Shown: positions 1 through 12,301 of the stretch, piece by piece
How the letters are laid out: each line of letters opens with the position of its first letter
Position numbering within the stretch: position 1 is the first letter of the stretch
Assembly: GCA_035222895.1 (NCBI GenBank)
Contig: JAVYIG010006863.1
Span: 46,621-110,620 of the forward strand
Length of the DNA stretch: 64,000 nt
Direction of reading: 5' to 3'
Source of the DNA: Strongylocentrotus droebachiensis
Taxonomy: Eukaryota; Echinodermata; Echinoidea; Camarodonta; Strongylocentrotidae
The notes under the pieces: model-generated
What the model was told of the DNA's origin: nothing
The model's database searches: none
The model's input: only the letters and a program-made list of their open reading frames with translations
Translations under genes and position numbers: made by a program

Positions 1-780
1 AGAGTACTTTTAAACAAAAGGCAAATCACATCCTATTCTTATCATAATCACGATGAACATAATGATTGCGCATATAGCCTGAATGAACATAATAGCTTCT
101 AGCTTAATATAGATTGAGCCTTTTGTCTATACAATGAAAGGGGGCGGTGGAACTGATTTGTCCCATACCCTTCATTCGATATATATTTATAAAATGGTTT
201 TGCCTCCTCCCGTACAATCTTAAGATATAATGTTTTTTTTTCGTAATAAGGTGGATCGTAGTGACCGAGTTGTAAAATTTAAATTTAATGTTGAAACTCT
301 GTACAGTATTTTAGAGTATTATAAATCTCTACCATACCATGGTTGTTCTGCAATAATATTGATTAATGTCATATCATTTTGTTTGTATCTTGCTAGGGGC
401 GGCAAAACTAATTGCCCTGTCTTTTTGTATAGAGGTAAACACCATCCCTCAATGCCTCAACCACTGATTCGGAGCCTTGTGATCGAGGGTTTATAGGGTA
501 CAAGAAACATTGTCTTCATTTATTTGCGAGGGAGCGTAACGAACGAGCGAGAAAAATTACACTTGCATTTCTAGAGGACGGGAAAATATAGTAGATCGCT
601 TTTCATTAAAATTAATGTCTGTATTCCAGTTACCACGTTGCCAGATATAAGTCAATCAAAAATTGAAATATACGTGCTCAGAAAGTGTTTCAATTCGATC
701 ATTTTCACTGCATGGATTCGAGAAAAGCCTCTCGATTGTGCGAAAAGTTTAATGCCAAAAAAGTTCTTTGTTTTACCATG
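1..780. other. No gene seen (left edge)
   Basis: AT-rich sequence without a convincing coding exon. The open frame at 230-496 has no recognisable domain and ordinary non-coding composition. Two similar short direct copies of a GGGGCGG...ACTnATTTGYCC pattern lie near 138-165 and 397-424 and may be remnants of a dispersed repeat. Confidence 0.4.
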
Positions 781-788
781 GACCTACT

Positions 789-1025
789 CAGGCGCGGATC
801 CAGGATTTCTAAGGGGTGGGGGCCCAATTTTTTTCCCTTTTTGCTCCCGATAATTTGAAAATCGCGCCGGCCGAAAATTCGCTCAGTGGGGGAGGGGGAG
901 AGGGGGTAGTGGGCACATTTTTTTTGGGGGGGGCCCTTGATTATTTGCACCCCCCCCCCCCTTGGGCGCCAGGGGGGGGGCATCTCCCAAAAATTCCCAG
1001 GGGGGGGGGCCTGGATCCACCACTG
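789..1025. mobile_element. hAT-like MITE with poly-G/C runs (copy 1)
   Basis: The ends are an imperfect inverted repeat: CAGGCGCGGATCCAGG on the left and CCTGGATCCACCACTG on the right. They are flanked by identical 8-bp direct repeats GACCTACT (781-788 and 1026-1033), the target-duplication length typical of hAT elements. The 237-bp interior consists of long G and C runs and has no coding capacity, so the element is non-autonomous. The insertion sits beside an ACT microsatellite. Short open frames here full of Gly and Pro are artefacts of the runs. Confidence 0.8.
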
Positions 1026-1256
1026 GACCTACTACTACTACTACTAGGTCCATGGTTTTACCATAATGCGCAAAGATATGGCAACGCATTCGATAAAGGC
1101 TACATCATTTTCAAGGTCACTCGAATGGTCAGCAGTCTGTCCTGTGCCCCAGGTCAGCTTGGTTCAGATTGGTCACTCACTGCAGCTGTTTAGTCCCTCC
1201 TCCTCATAGCTACGAGTACAAAGAGCTTCAATTTTAGTCGACCCGCACGCAGCCCT

Positions 1257-1535
1257 CTGAAGATGAAGAAGAAAAGGAAAGAGAGGAACTAGAAGATAAG
1301 AAGAAGAAAAAGAAGAATTAAGAAAAAGATTAAGGAGAAGACTCGGATAGGAGAAGCAGAAGAAACTGAGGAGAAGCAGAAGAAACTGAGGAGAAGATAA
1401 GAAAAAAGAAGAGAAGAAAAGAAGAGAAGAAGGAGGAGATAAAGAAGAAAAAAGTACAAAGGAAAGGATAAGGAGAATTAAACAAAAGAAGATGAGAACA
1501 AGGAGGAGAAGGAGAAGAAGATAATTCAGAAGAAA
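1257..1535. repeat. Polypurine (GA-rich) tract
   Basis: About 280 bp of almost pure purine on the plus strand, mainly degenerate GAAGAA and GGAGAA units. Such long polypurine-polypyrimidine tracts can form triplex DNA. The Ser/Leu/Phe-rich open frame on the minus strand (1173-1583) is a translation of this tract and not a gene. Confidence 0.85.
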
Positions 1536-1539
1536 CATT

Positions 1540-4500
1540 TCTGGCCCGCCATACAGGCTAGATAGGATTTCTGTCTCCCGCATTTACAAAATAACAGCCT
1601 AATTGTTTTATAAAGAACCACGCAATTCGAGTAATATATGAGACAGATGTATATATTCACGCCAGACCATGTTGTTGTACAGTGTAATTTTGTGGCCAAA
1701 TTTGACCATAGTGGAGATCACGGTTTTGTACACGTGAAGATGCGTATGGTCAGTTGTGGTCAGCTACATGGGGCCAACTCCCAGGGTCCAATAGGCAGTG
1801 AACGTATAATTCAATTCATATGCAAAGAATGTCTACATGCATGAGTGGGTGTGCTATTAATATCTTTATCTCGATCTAAGTGTCGAAATCAATAGCAGAC
1901 CTAGACAGCCAGACAAAGTAAACAGAGTTACATAACACACATTGCTGGACATGGTTGTTATTCGAATCGAACATGGTCACATTTCAATGCATGTGACTTC
2001 ATGTACTTAATCATCGAGGGTTTTATGATTAGAAGATTGCATCTCTATTGTGTTCCAAGTTATCAGCAAAAAGTGTTACCTTGTACGCCTCTCTTTCCTT
2101 TCTCAAATATTTTAAGGTTTGTCCCTCTAAACTCAACCCTATACCTGTATTACTGATCTGTTGTTCTCTTTGGGTCATGAAGCTACACAACAGCGATCGA
2201 ATGGAAGTCAGCATCTGGATCTAGCTGGTTTATACCAGTACGTAGGTCCAACATATAGGAGGGAACTTTACAGCTAGGACCAGTCATTGGGGATGGATTT
2301 GCAAATGTGATAAGATAAGTCTGTATTCTTTTCTCAATTCCAGCAATTCCTTTCACCCTTTTGTCTCTCAATTCCTGTTACCTACTTTGAATTTCGATCA
2401 TTTTATTATTGTTTCTTTTCTATATCTTTATTAATCAATCATATTTAGCTTTCCCGTCTCCACTTCTTCTCTGTATTTGGAGGGTTGGGGGGGGGGGGGG
2501 GGGGATTGGAGTAGAAACCTTGCAAATAGTGAGAAGCAGTACCTAAATGTTAATAAACAGCACTAAAACAAAACAAAAACAAAACAACAAAGGAAAGCTG
2601 TAAATACGTATACAGTATTATGGGTGCCCCAAGGCAGCAACTGCTTGCATAAAAACACCGTACATATATTCATACATGTTATCTGCCTGAAATGAAATGT
2701 AAGTGGTTATTAAATAGAAAGTTAAGCCTAATCTTAAACTTGTTTATTCAACTTTTCATGAATTACATGCCCTTGTTTTTTTTATAAACAATGATTTCAT
2801 GTCATAATTACATTGTAAAATTGAGAATGAGATAGTACCAAGTGGCGGCAAGATGGACCGGCTACAGATAAAATAAAACGACTCAATACAAAAAAATTAA
2901 CAAATCAATTACATCTTCAACAACTTTAATTCCTCAAGGATCAAATCATAATATAATCACAAGCAGAATAGATATGCTGCAAATACTGTAGGAACATAAT
3001 AATATCTAAATGTTACAAGAACCAACATAGGATTATATCATTTTTAAACTAACCGAATAAGCTCAACCAGCAAGGTGTACATGTGAATAAAATGGTGGTA
3101 AAACAATTAGAACTTTCCATCAAATTGGGGATATATATCATGTACAAATTGTACATGTACTACCTAAACAAAATATCTGAATGTTAAATAAAAATGGGAC
3201 TCAAATAAAGCATCCCCCTTAAATAATTTGTTTAATGTGCCTCTATTGCAATAACTGTAACACATTTAGAAAATATCCTCACCATCAGAATCAAATATAG
3301 CCATGTACATGCACATGTTGGGAAAAGAAGAATGATGTTAAGATTTTCTTCGATGATGAATATGATGAAAACAAAAGGCACTTCATGCATGTGAATATAT
3401 GTTAAATAGGCGTACCAGTTACAAAATGGTTGCCCATGCCTATTCTTATTTGAAAACTGATCTTGATTTTTGTACTGTTAATTAACTGCATTAAGTATTT
3501 AATCTACCAGTACATATTGAACATATTTATAGCAATGTATGAAAAATTCATTTCACACATAATTATAGTTGAATAGTCAAGTAGTCTATTATGTTGAGAC
3601 ATGCGAATATGAACATTTTTTTAAATAGAGAATAAGAAACATAGGCACCTTCCCTTACTTCTGTTATTTGTCATCACTATGCTGTCATTCAAATATAATA
3701 TATTTATGAATAACTGAACCACTAACAAAGGTACCTTCCGGCTTCCGAAACTACATCTCTTCTTTCTTGCTAGTTTCCTTTTCTGCATCATTTATGACCA
3801 TTGTACATGAATATATTTTCTCATTTCATAGTGATTTTTTATTTTAATGTTATTGAAATAAATTGATTTGCATTGAATTTCTTGTATCAAACAGTATCAA
3901 CTATCAATACACACTCGCATAGTAGAGTCTTCACAATAGACAATTAGTATCCGAGGGGTGATAAGTACATCTCTTGCGAAACTCAAAAGACTTGTGTTGG
4001 CATTTCAATTTGGCGTACTGCACATTTACACGTTTACATCTTTTTTCAAACATTCATCACCCTTCTATGAACTCTACATTCAAATATATGCACCTTATCT
4101 TCTATCAATAAAGTAGATCAGAAGCCATGTTCTCACATGAGGCAGTAAATCATTCAGAAGGGAATTGAACTAAAACAACTGCAATGGCAAAAATACACAC
4201 ACAAATGTGTAGATAGTGGTAACAAAGCAATGTTGTGAGGATGAAAAGGAGATAGTGGATGAACATGTACTAGCCCCAACAAGTATTAACTGATCTGTGT
4301 GTTACAGTACTATAGACCAGCAACACTCTCAATTTGTTGTAAAAGAAGGCCATTTTCATGGCAAAAAAAAAAAACCTTCACAGATTGCAAGAATTGATTG
4401 TTGTGTCGATCATGAATGCAGAAGTTTCTGGTTTTATAGTTTAAATAGGTTACTGCCATACCAGTTGTCATGATCACTATACATTAATCATTATTTCAAT

Positions 4501-4560
4501 TTTGGCCCTAGCAGTTTACCCCCTCATGTGAGAACATTGCTCAAGACTACACCATTTACA
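1540..4560. other. No gene seen
   Basis: AT-rich sequence with a poly-G run at 2488-2506 and scattered TACATGTA words. No exon with matched splice signals and coding composition was found. Part of the stretch could be the distal 3' flank of the minus-strand small membrane-protein gene at 6854-7768, but nothing shows this directly. Confidence 0.35.
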
Positions 4561-4931
4561 TAAGGCCATGTAAAATTGATTTCATGTTGATCGTCCCCGC
4601 CCGCTTCCTTTTTGGGGGCCGCCTCCTATTTTTTGTTATTTGTTATTTTTTTTGTTTTTTTTTTTGAATTTTTTTTGATTTTTTTGATTTTTTTTTGAAA
4701 GAAAAAAAACATGAAAAACACTGCTAAAATGGCTCTATTTCTGATTAAAAAAAAAAAAAATTGTCGGCGGCCATCTTGAAAAAAAATAGCCTCGACTGTC
4801 AGGGAAAATGTACCGAGCGGCCATTTTGAGCGGCCATTTTGAAATATCAAATATCAAATAACATGGTACACCCTCCTCCTCTTTTTCAAAAAATCCGGAC
4901 GATCAACATGTAATCAATTTTACATGGCCTA
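4561..4931. mobile_element. MITE with ~35-bp terminal inverted repeats
   Basis: The left end AGGCCATGTAAAATTGAT is continued by CATGTTGATCGTCC. The right end is its inverse, GGACGATCAACATG continued by ATCAATTTTACATGGCCT, over about 35 bp with one or two mismatches. The interior is T-rich with poly-T runs, two adjacent copies of GCGGCCATTTTGA near 4817-4842 and a short ATATCAA repeat. No transposase frame is present. The target duplication is not clear (possibly TA), so the superfamily cannot be assigned. Confidence 0.75.
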
Positions 4932-6853
4932 ACTCTCTTCATCACCACCGTATACCATTCAATGTACTGAAGATATGTTAAGTAATAAAGGTTGTGACCT
5001 ATGAATTCACTTTTCATCCAGCACATGTTTGAGACCATCAATCAAGATTGCTCTCCAAAGGTCAATGGCTGAATGCAGTCAGACATTGTGACCAGGGAAT
5101 CCCTACTGTTACTTTCACACATCAGCTAGGTATACAATACCGGTATACACAACAGGGCATAGACTTATGTTTGGCTCAAGGTTTTAAACTTGTAAGTTGT
5201 AGCTGAGCAGAGTGCAGACCATTTAAGAAACACAATGTTTACTCAGTTTCAAACCACCAGTGATCGTTAGGTTACCATATTGACTGCAAGTCGAGGGAGT
5301 CCTCACTTAGATGTCCAAATGTATGTGTTGTGCAAACACAATTACCAGTAACTTGAAGGTTTTCAACAATAATTATCTTGGCTTGTAGATGAAAAACCTC
5401 AAGCATTCATTTTATAGTGCCATGTGAACCCACACTGTAATTTGAAGGTTGTGGTTTATAACTTCATGTGTTTGCTACTTACGGGTAAATCTACAACAGT
5501 GCCATGCTAAACATACATGTAGCTTTTACTACATGTGCATGTACAGAAGAACATGACTGGTTTCAATTGCACATACAGGTGTACCAGTACACATGTACTA
5601 TTATACATGTATATCCCCCCCCCCTCCCTATAAATCTAGGTCTCAATAAAAAGTTACAAGCATTTCCAAATTCATGGGATTACTACTATATATCTGGGTG
5701 GAAAAGTTCACAGGAGATAAAACAGATGTTTATGGATCTACAGTTATATGCATTTCATCCTTTACTATAGCATGCAAAGAGCAATGTTATAAATCATGTA
5801 TGTGTACTAGTCATAAACTCTATTATTTACAGCATAAATGTACACTTCATGTCGATAATGTCACACACATGTGGGCAGGTTAGCTATAAACTACATTTGC
5901 ATCCTCTAGACTGTGGCAACTCCCAATTTACTAGATGACAAAATGGAAAATTGCCCAATTGTCCATATAATCATTAAAAAGGAATACATGTAGTGATGTA
6001 CAGGTGTATGCATAAACAACAACTAAACATTCATCTATTTCTTTTGTAAAATATTACAATAGGAAAAGTACTTACTCATCAAACCTTATCAAGTTGAAAG
6101 ATAGAATTTGCACCTAAATGTAGGCCCTATGATCGAAGTTGACTGGTTCAAAATTTCAAGTTCTTGCAATTTCAATGCATTAAAAATTGACAGTGGAAAG
6201 ACAGCCCAAAGAAAATAATTTAGAATACAGATCTTAACTAGGGATTAATCCACTTTACCCATTGCCTTTGCAAGCCGGATGGCTCCTGTATAAGTATTCA
6301 AGTTGATGGAAATAAAATAACTCAGGTGTCTATAGGGCTTAGAAGAAGCTTTATATATAAAGTATTGTCGTTGATAAACTAAAACTTTAATGATGATATC
6401 AGAAATTACATTAAAAGTCTAATAAACATCATGCATATTTCCTGTTGAAGTTTTAAACTTTGCCCTTTCTTTCTCATAGTACGTTCTCATAGTTCTTATA
6501 TAGATGATACCTTTGGAGAAGCTTGACAGTGTATACTCTCATACTAGGCACTTGTTTGTAGATGTTCTCTGTCACGTTTCATCAACAGTCATGGATCGAT
6601 GGTTTCCACTAATGTACAGAATACGGTATCAACTATTCCTTGGAGCATTATCCACATATTCCATTCCCCTGTACCTACACCATTCCATTGCAGGTAGGGC
6701 TTCATCATGTGATTGCTGTCTTATGCACTTCCCATCAGCAAACACCAGGCCCTCATACAGGCCTGTCCAGCAGGTTCTGTCTAAACTGTCACATGAGCAT
6801 GTCTCTATCATCATGTTCTTTTTTAAGTCTCTGTTCTGTACATCATGATGGGT
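4932..6853. other. Probable 3' flank or 3' UTR of the minus-strand gene at 6854-7768
   Basis: No separate gene is visible. The stretch lies immediately downstream of the stop codon of the minus-strand small membrane-protein gene. A minus-strand ATTAAA occurs near 6385-6390, about 470 nt past the stop, but no strong downstream element was identified. Confidence 0.3.
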
Positions 6854-7768
6854 CTACTTGTCTTTCACATGTTTGATTGAGCATGTCGTGTGAAGCCGAT
6901 GAGCACTGAACATGGAGAGACACACCCCTAAGCACAGGATGAATAGAGCTGACCTAGGGGCTGGGATACGTTCATTGCGGGGTGCTGTGTTGCTCACCTG
7001 TACAAATGAGATATAACAAGAAATGCATTTATTAAAAAATAATAATCATGAATTCAAAGAAGATTGTGTATCATGATATACAAAACCTAATCCATATTGC
7101 CTTTTTGGTGTACTTCATGTTCACTAAATCTTTTATCTGGAATGTGTCTTGTTTAACAGTATGACTTAGACATGTACATGTAGAACTTAAATTTTCAAGC
7201 TGTTATTAAAACTATCTGACATAAATGTATTGATAACAAGATACATTTGGGCATTAATTTCAAATTTAATATCAGCTAGTTTCCATCACATGCATTTAGA
7301 ACACGACTCTCACATGCACCTACTATTCTCGTACTGTTTTGAAAGGAATAAATTGTTCCGTAAATAATAATATCCCATTCCTAGCTCGACAGATAACGGT
7401 ACTACGAAAAACAAAGACACTCCATGATTAAAAAAATGTCCAGATCATCATATCTGAACTTCCTTTTCTTGTGAGAATGAAATTGTTCCTGCTCGAAGTT
7501 TGATAAGATATTTGGCACACTTGCTCTCTAGAATATAAGGAATAAGATGAAATCAAACTTTAAGAATACGAGAATACAATAGAAAATTCTTATCAATTTC
7601 AAGTGAAATATTAGATGCCCAGACAAGCTTTTGTTTACAGCACACTTTCTATTTCAAATTCAAACACAAAACAGTGAGTAGATCTATCCTCTATTAAAAA
7701 ACTTTACATACCTGGTCCTGGAGAAATCTGCTGGGGAAGAGTCTCCCAGGAATTCTTGAGATGATCAT
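6854..7768 (-). CDS. Putative small single-pass membrane protein, 66 aa, two exons
   Basis: Exon 1 codes from an ATG at 7768 to 7712 (19 codons) and exon 2 from 6997 to a TAG at 6856-6854 (47 codons). Exon 1 is bounded by an acceptor-like TTTGAAATTTGCAG (exon from 7810) and a GTATGT donor. Exon 2 follows a pyrimidine-rich tract ending in ACAG. Both join in phase 0. The start context GCCACCATGA is close to optimal. The N-terminus is basic with no acidic residue before D18 (SRIPGRLFPSRF), as in mitochondrial or signal-anchor sequences. It is followed by a polar stretch (NTAPRNERIPAPR), one hydrophobic segment at about residues 35-51 (SALFILCLGVCLSMFSA) and a short Cys/His/Lys tail. The acceptor at 7810 implies a non-coding exon upstream, perhaps in the GC-richer stretch at 8880-9060. 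I do not recognise the family. The model rests on splice signals, start context and composition only. Confidence 0.4.
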
Positions 7769-7981
7769 GGTGGCTGACTATGTTGTTCCACAAATCCTAG
7801 GAGAAGGAACCTGCAAATTTCAAAGTCCAGACAAAGAGGAAAAGAAGACAAACATAAACAGTTTAGTTAGAACTTAGATCTAGACCCAGAAATCTGTCTT
7901 CAGTCTTCATTTGGAAATTGGAGATACGTTACACGTTATAGGTCATTAATGAGTGATCCTACATAGTACTAACTCCAGCTC

Positions 7982-8026
7982 CAGGAAGCTCTGACGCCGA
8001 TGCAGCATCGGCGTTCGAGCTTCCTG
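7982..8026. repeat. Strong hairpin palindrome
   Basis: CAGGAAGCT..GACGCCGATGC pairs with GCATCGGCG....AGCTTCCTG around a minimal loop, giving a stem of about 20 bp broken by one small bulge. It lies upstream of the minus-strand small gene and next to the 8191-8443 element. It is probably a transposon-derived palindrome; no RNA role is shown. Confidence 0.7.
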
Positions 8027-8190
8027 AAGTTAACATAGTACATGCTCTCTTTTTCACTCAAGATCCGAGACTGAGTAAACCTACATGAGTACATGCATGC
8101 CCTCTCTTTCTATTTTGTAGTACTAGACCTAGGTCTACTAGATGAAAAACAAAAGGTAGTCACAACTTTTTTCAATTCACATCAATGACA

Positions 8191-8443
8191 GGATCCGGGC
8201 TAACTCGGACCAGGGGACAACTCGGCCTAGACCGAATACCTCTTATTGGGGTAGGGTCGGCTCTCTCTAAAGAGAGAGCCGACCCTACCCCAATAAGAGG
8301 CTAACGAACGAAAGAGAAGGAAAAACGGTCATCTTATGTCATTTTACCCTAACTCTAGGCATAGCCCTAAACCTAAACATGCAAAAAATGACAGTTTTTA
8401 CAGCTGGGCCGAGTTGTCCCCTGGTCCGAGTTGGCCCGACTCC
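8191..8443. mobile_element. Nested-palindrome MITE with 8-bp target duplication
   Basis: The 37-bp terminal inverted repeats begin GGATCCGGGCTAACTCGGAC on the left and, read inward, GGAGTCGGGCCAACTCGGAC on the right (about four mismatches). They are flanked by CAATGACA at 8183-8190 and 8444-8451. The centre holds a second, perfect palindrome with 30-bp arms and a 2-nt loop (8239-8300, core GGGTAGGGTCGGCTCTCTCT). The 253-bp element carries no gene. An 8-bp duplication fits hAT, P or Merlin type transposition. A fragment of the same family lies at 20431-20496. Confidence 0.8.
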
Positions 8444-8879
8444 CAATGACATCACACTCAGTCACACTCACACTGTCAGTGTCACAGGTAATCGTGGAAT
8501 TCAATTCAGTTGTCAAGTTGTCAACTTGTCACGTTGTCGAACAAAACTTTAAAGAAAGAAATCTATTAGGCCTAGATCAAAACTGTTTGGGGGACTCGGG
8601 AGAATGGGGACCAAACTCCAAGTAACAAACACAGACAAATCACAAGACAATCGCCATTGATTTAGGCTTTGAAAAGGCTAAAGCCTGCGCCTGTTGAAAT
8701 TCAGTTGTGGACAGGCAAATTTAATTAATTTCACAATAAACAGAGTCCTTTTTCACTAATTTTCGCTATATTTTCATTTCCAAACATAAACTTACTTCAC
8801 TGCTCTATGTTCAGAGCGGCCTCAAATCCCAGAATCGCAAGAAATGTTACACGTAACAGTCCTTAAAATTCGACACAAT

Positions 8880-9060
8880 TAAGCTCAGCCTGAAAAGCCG
8901 GTTGGGCCTCATTCACCACAGCACAGCAGACAACTCACAGCTAGCTACACACGCACCGGGCCGGCGGAATTAGGCGGCAGTTCAGGCTGGCTAGCTATTC
9001 ACGTGTGAGTCAAAACTGTAGATCGCTTCAAAGAGATCATCCAGCTGGAGCGTGCTAGGC
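8880..9060 (-). promoter_or_regulatory. Possible promoter region of the minus-strand small gene
   Basis: A GC-richer island within AT-rich DNA (GGGCCGGCGG, GGCGGCAGTTC) lies about 1.1 kb upstream of the acceptor at 7810. Its position suits a first non-coding exon and promoter for the minus-strand gene. No core promoter motif was identified. Confidence 0.2.
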
Positions 9061-9139
9061 CATACTACGAGTGCAGTGCGCAAGCGCAAATTGAGATTGC
9101 ATAAGAAAATGCCAATCTATTATAGGTCTAGCCTGGCTT

Positions 9140-12100
9140 CCAGGCAAATCCGGAAGGTAAAAATATATTCAAAATGTTGAGAAAATTCAGTAAAAACAAA
9201 AATAGATGTGCTTTTCTCACACCTGAAACAGTGGTGTAACATGCGTTTTGTCATGGAAGGGGTACTGCATCATGAGGGGCTGTAGGGTCTTTTTAATATC
9301 ACTTTCCCACTCTAGATCTAGATCTATGCCTTTTTTTCCCCCCTCTTTCTCTCTCTTTTCAATTTTCCCCTTTTTTTTTATTGAGGGCGCTCATCACCAT
9401 TTCATTCTTTGATGGTATTTAGTATTTAGTCATTACGAAAATACATGACCAGAGGGGCGATTCTTTTTCTTCATACGTATCAATCTACCGGGAGGTATAA
9501 TCACCTTTTCAACAGTATACATATTATAAAATTGATATATGTAATATAAAGAAATCATATGATGAAAGAAGAATTTATTTTACAAATTTTTGCTGTTGAG
9601 AATTTGTGAAGTAATACTCAGTACTCAATACTTTCTTATATATACAGTTCATCATCAATAGTGATCTGTCAGTTTATGGCAGGTTCAGTGACCCATTCAA
9701 AATTCTATATCAAGTGTCTCTCCAAGTTTCTCCCCAAGTTCCTCGGTCTTGAGCCAACCGTTTCATCATTTCATACCCTGTTGCTCCACATTGTGCGATT
9801 ACATCGTCTAGAAAGCCTTTACGAGGTCTTCCCCTCTTCTTCTTTCCATGAATACGACCTTCTGACTCTATATACAGTTAACAACTTAATTATTCATATT
9901 ACCCTTACAAAGTTTTGTAATATTTTAATTACGTGAAAAATTGATTTGTCCCGATTCACATTTCTTGAGAATATGTGACATATCAACGCTTACATCAAGT
10001 AATCAACACAACCCTAATACAACCAATCCACCTATCATTCGTGAGTTACAAAAAACACAAGAAACATTAAAATTACAAGGGTTATGATTAATTCAGTTGG
10101 TAACTGTATACAGTGACAATTAATTATCTCTTGCTACTCCCAATCAAATTCAAAACCATGAACAAATCTATCAGCCATTCAAATAATTAATCACATGTTG
10201 ATGAAGCTCACTGAAAATAGAAGCAGACAATCAAATAATTTAGATCCCTAAAATTGTTGGAAAAGGAATTGAATTAAACTTTATTACGATTGAATTCTGG
10301 TACAAAAAAATACGAGGTATTTGGCATTATTACATGTACGTAGTACATGTTCATACATCAGAACACAAAATGGAATACATAACTCAAGGCATTTTAAATA
10401 TTTTACATGCAAGGCTCTTTTTACAATAAGGTTTCTATGAGTTATTAAAATACCTCACTAGACTATTACGAAATTGATCACAAGACTTTAAACCCCTCTA
10501 AGTGTTGGGTATCATTTAAGACACGCTTCCACTAAGATTTCCCCCCCCCCCCCCAAAAAAAAAAAAAATTGTGTTTGAAGACAAATATTGAAAAATAATA
10601 CATAATTTGTTTTTCTGTTCTATGCAGAAAACGTAAACTGTGTATTCTTCCCAGGTGCACGCGTCCCGGTACTTTCATCAATATTCGAAATCCTTGCAGA
10701 AATGTGTCTTAAATAACATCCTCTTTCACATGATGATACAATTTAAGTGGAATTTCGCCATCAAATTTTTGGGGCTCCCAACACTTTAAGAGGAGCTATC
10801 TGGCGCTGCTCAGTGGCTGCCGGGCTCACGGGCTCACGATCAATTAAGCAAAAAGAATTTCTATATTTGGTTTAACTTAATAAAATTTGGAGTGGACTTT
10901 AAAAGATTATTATTATTATTAATAAATTTGACCCGACACCATTTCAACAGCCTGCACACTTTAAAATGAGGTATTATATAATTCGAACATGATTTCTATG
11001 AAGTTGCCCTTGCATTGATTTTCATATATTTTGTATAAGTGTTATCTCCAGGTTTGATGGGAATGCATTCCGTGCATCACAGTTGAAAATGATCAGAAAC
11101 CTGTCCACAAATCCATTCTGGTAAGTCATCACATGTACAAATTGTGAAATCGTCGAAATCTACCATCTACATGTAAGACTAAGATCATGTCATCATGGTC
11201 ATACTTTCAATGATCGCTAATTGAAACAGCATCTGAAAGCGAAACTATATTGCAGCAAAAAAAATACATATGTATATACCGGTATATATAATAATAATAA
11301 TAATAGCTAGTTCTTATATAGCACTTTTCAGGACCGAAGGCCCTCTCAAGGCGCTTTACAGATATATATATTATTTCCCCGGTCATTGGATTCAGGCTTA
11401 CCCGCATACAATGTATGCACATTCTCCACTCCCTGGGGAGCATTCCAGCCAGGCGTCATTTTTACAAGCGCACTCTCGCTAATCTAAGCACATTAGCTTT
11501 CGCATATAGAGTAAGCAACTCAAGACAAACCCCTTTGCTCCAATTAAATTACCAGTTACAGGGAGCATCGTGAATGGGTGATATACATCTCAAATAATTT
11601 CATTCATGAATGTGCTTTGCAAAGACTATGTCTGGCTCTGTTAAATCCCTCTTTTCCATACAGCCTATAAAGTCATAATATGAAATAAAATTCCTCCAAC
11701 CATATATAGATTTGTCTGTCTTCAATAATCAAATTAGTGAGGTATGTTTGGTTTGTCTCCAGACTGCATATACAGCACAGGGGAACATGCAGGATGATGC
11801 TTAGCAGCAAAGCCCACTCCTCAAAATATGTGGTCTTAAAACTTAAAAGTCAGCTGAAGTCTGTAGGAGCCACAATGTAGACTCACTATACATGAAGTTA
11901 CAAAAGATGTTTACTAGAAATGTAATGTGTTATGAGGAAACATATGAAAAAACTAATTAGCAATAATGTATCCCAATAACACCAGTAGTTGTGGTAGCAG
12001 CACATGTATTAGTAGTGGTTGTAAAATGTAGTAGTAATATTAGTGGTGGTTGTACTGTAGTAGTACTCATTTATGACATTTTTTATAAAATATATATGGG

Positions 12101-12264
12101 AGAGGTGCTTCAAAAGTAGAAAGGTGTTTGAAAAAAAGTTGCCATTATACATTTGATCAATTACACCTATACTGAAGGCGTCATCAGCCTTTCCTCAAAA
12201 TCCCACTGATCTGTTCCTCTCATTCTTATGCTTTCATCAAAAACAACTTTGATAGAGTTCCCCT
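9140..12264. other. Intergenic, no gene seen except a retroelement tail
   Basis: AT-rich sequence with poly-C/poly-A at 10541-10568, an ATT microsatellite near 10910, a LINE-like tail at 11285-11530 and a degenerate TAG/GTA trinucleotide stretch at 11985-12070. The open frame at 9661-9936 has no recognisable domain. Confidence 0.5.
11285..11530 (-). mobile_element. Truncated retroelement 3' tail (LINE-2/SINE type)
   Basis: Read on the minus strand, the segment runs through TGTAAAGCGCCTTGAGAGGG, CCTTCGGTCCTGAAAAGTGC and TATATAAGAAC into (ATT)n. The AAAGCGC-TTGAG ... GCTATA-AA-AAC ... (ATT)n arrangement is the usual 3' end of L2-clade LINEs and their SINE partners in marine animals. Sequence to about 11530 looks like more of the same body. 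A second copy in plus orientation is at 35023-35092, with nearly the same core. Confidence 0.6.
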
Positions 12265-12270
12265 TTAATA
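12265..12270 (-). terminator. Candidate poly(A) signal of PRORSD1
   Basis: ATTAAA on the minus strand lies about 32 nt past the PRORSD1 stop codon and is followed about 20 nt later by a T/G-rich stretch (GTTGTTTTTGATG), a plausible cleavage context. This would give a very short 3' UTR. Confidence 0.35.
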
Positions 12271-12301
12271 TAGGAACCACTAGTTTCATGTTAGCAATGG
12301 T

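Noticed and set aside
816-1193. Open frames rich in Gly and Pro around 0.8-1.2 kb
   Set aside because: They are translations of poly-G/C runs in the hAT-like MITE.
1173-1583. Long minus-strand open frame rich in Leu, Ser and Phe
   Set aside because: It is the reverse translation of the GA-rich polypurine tract, with no domain and no splice context.
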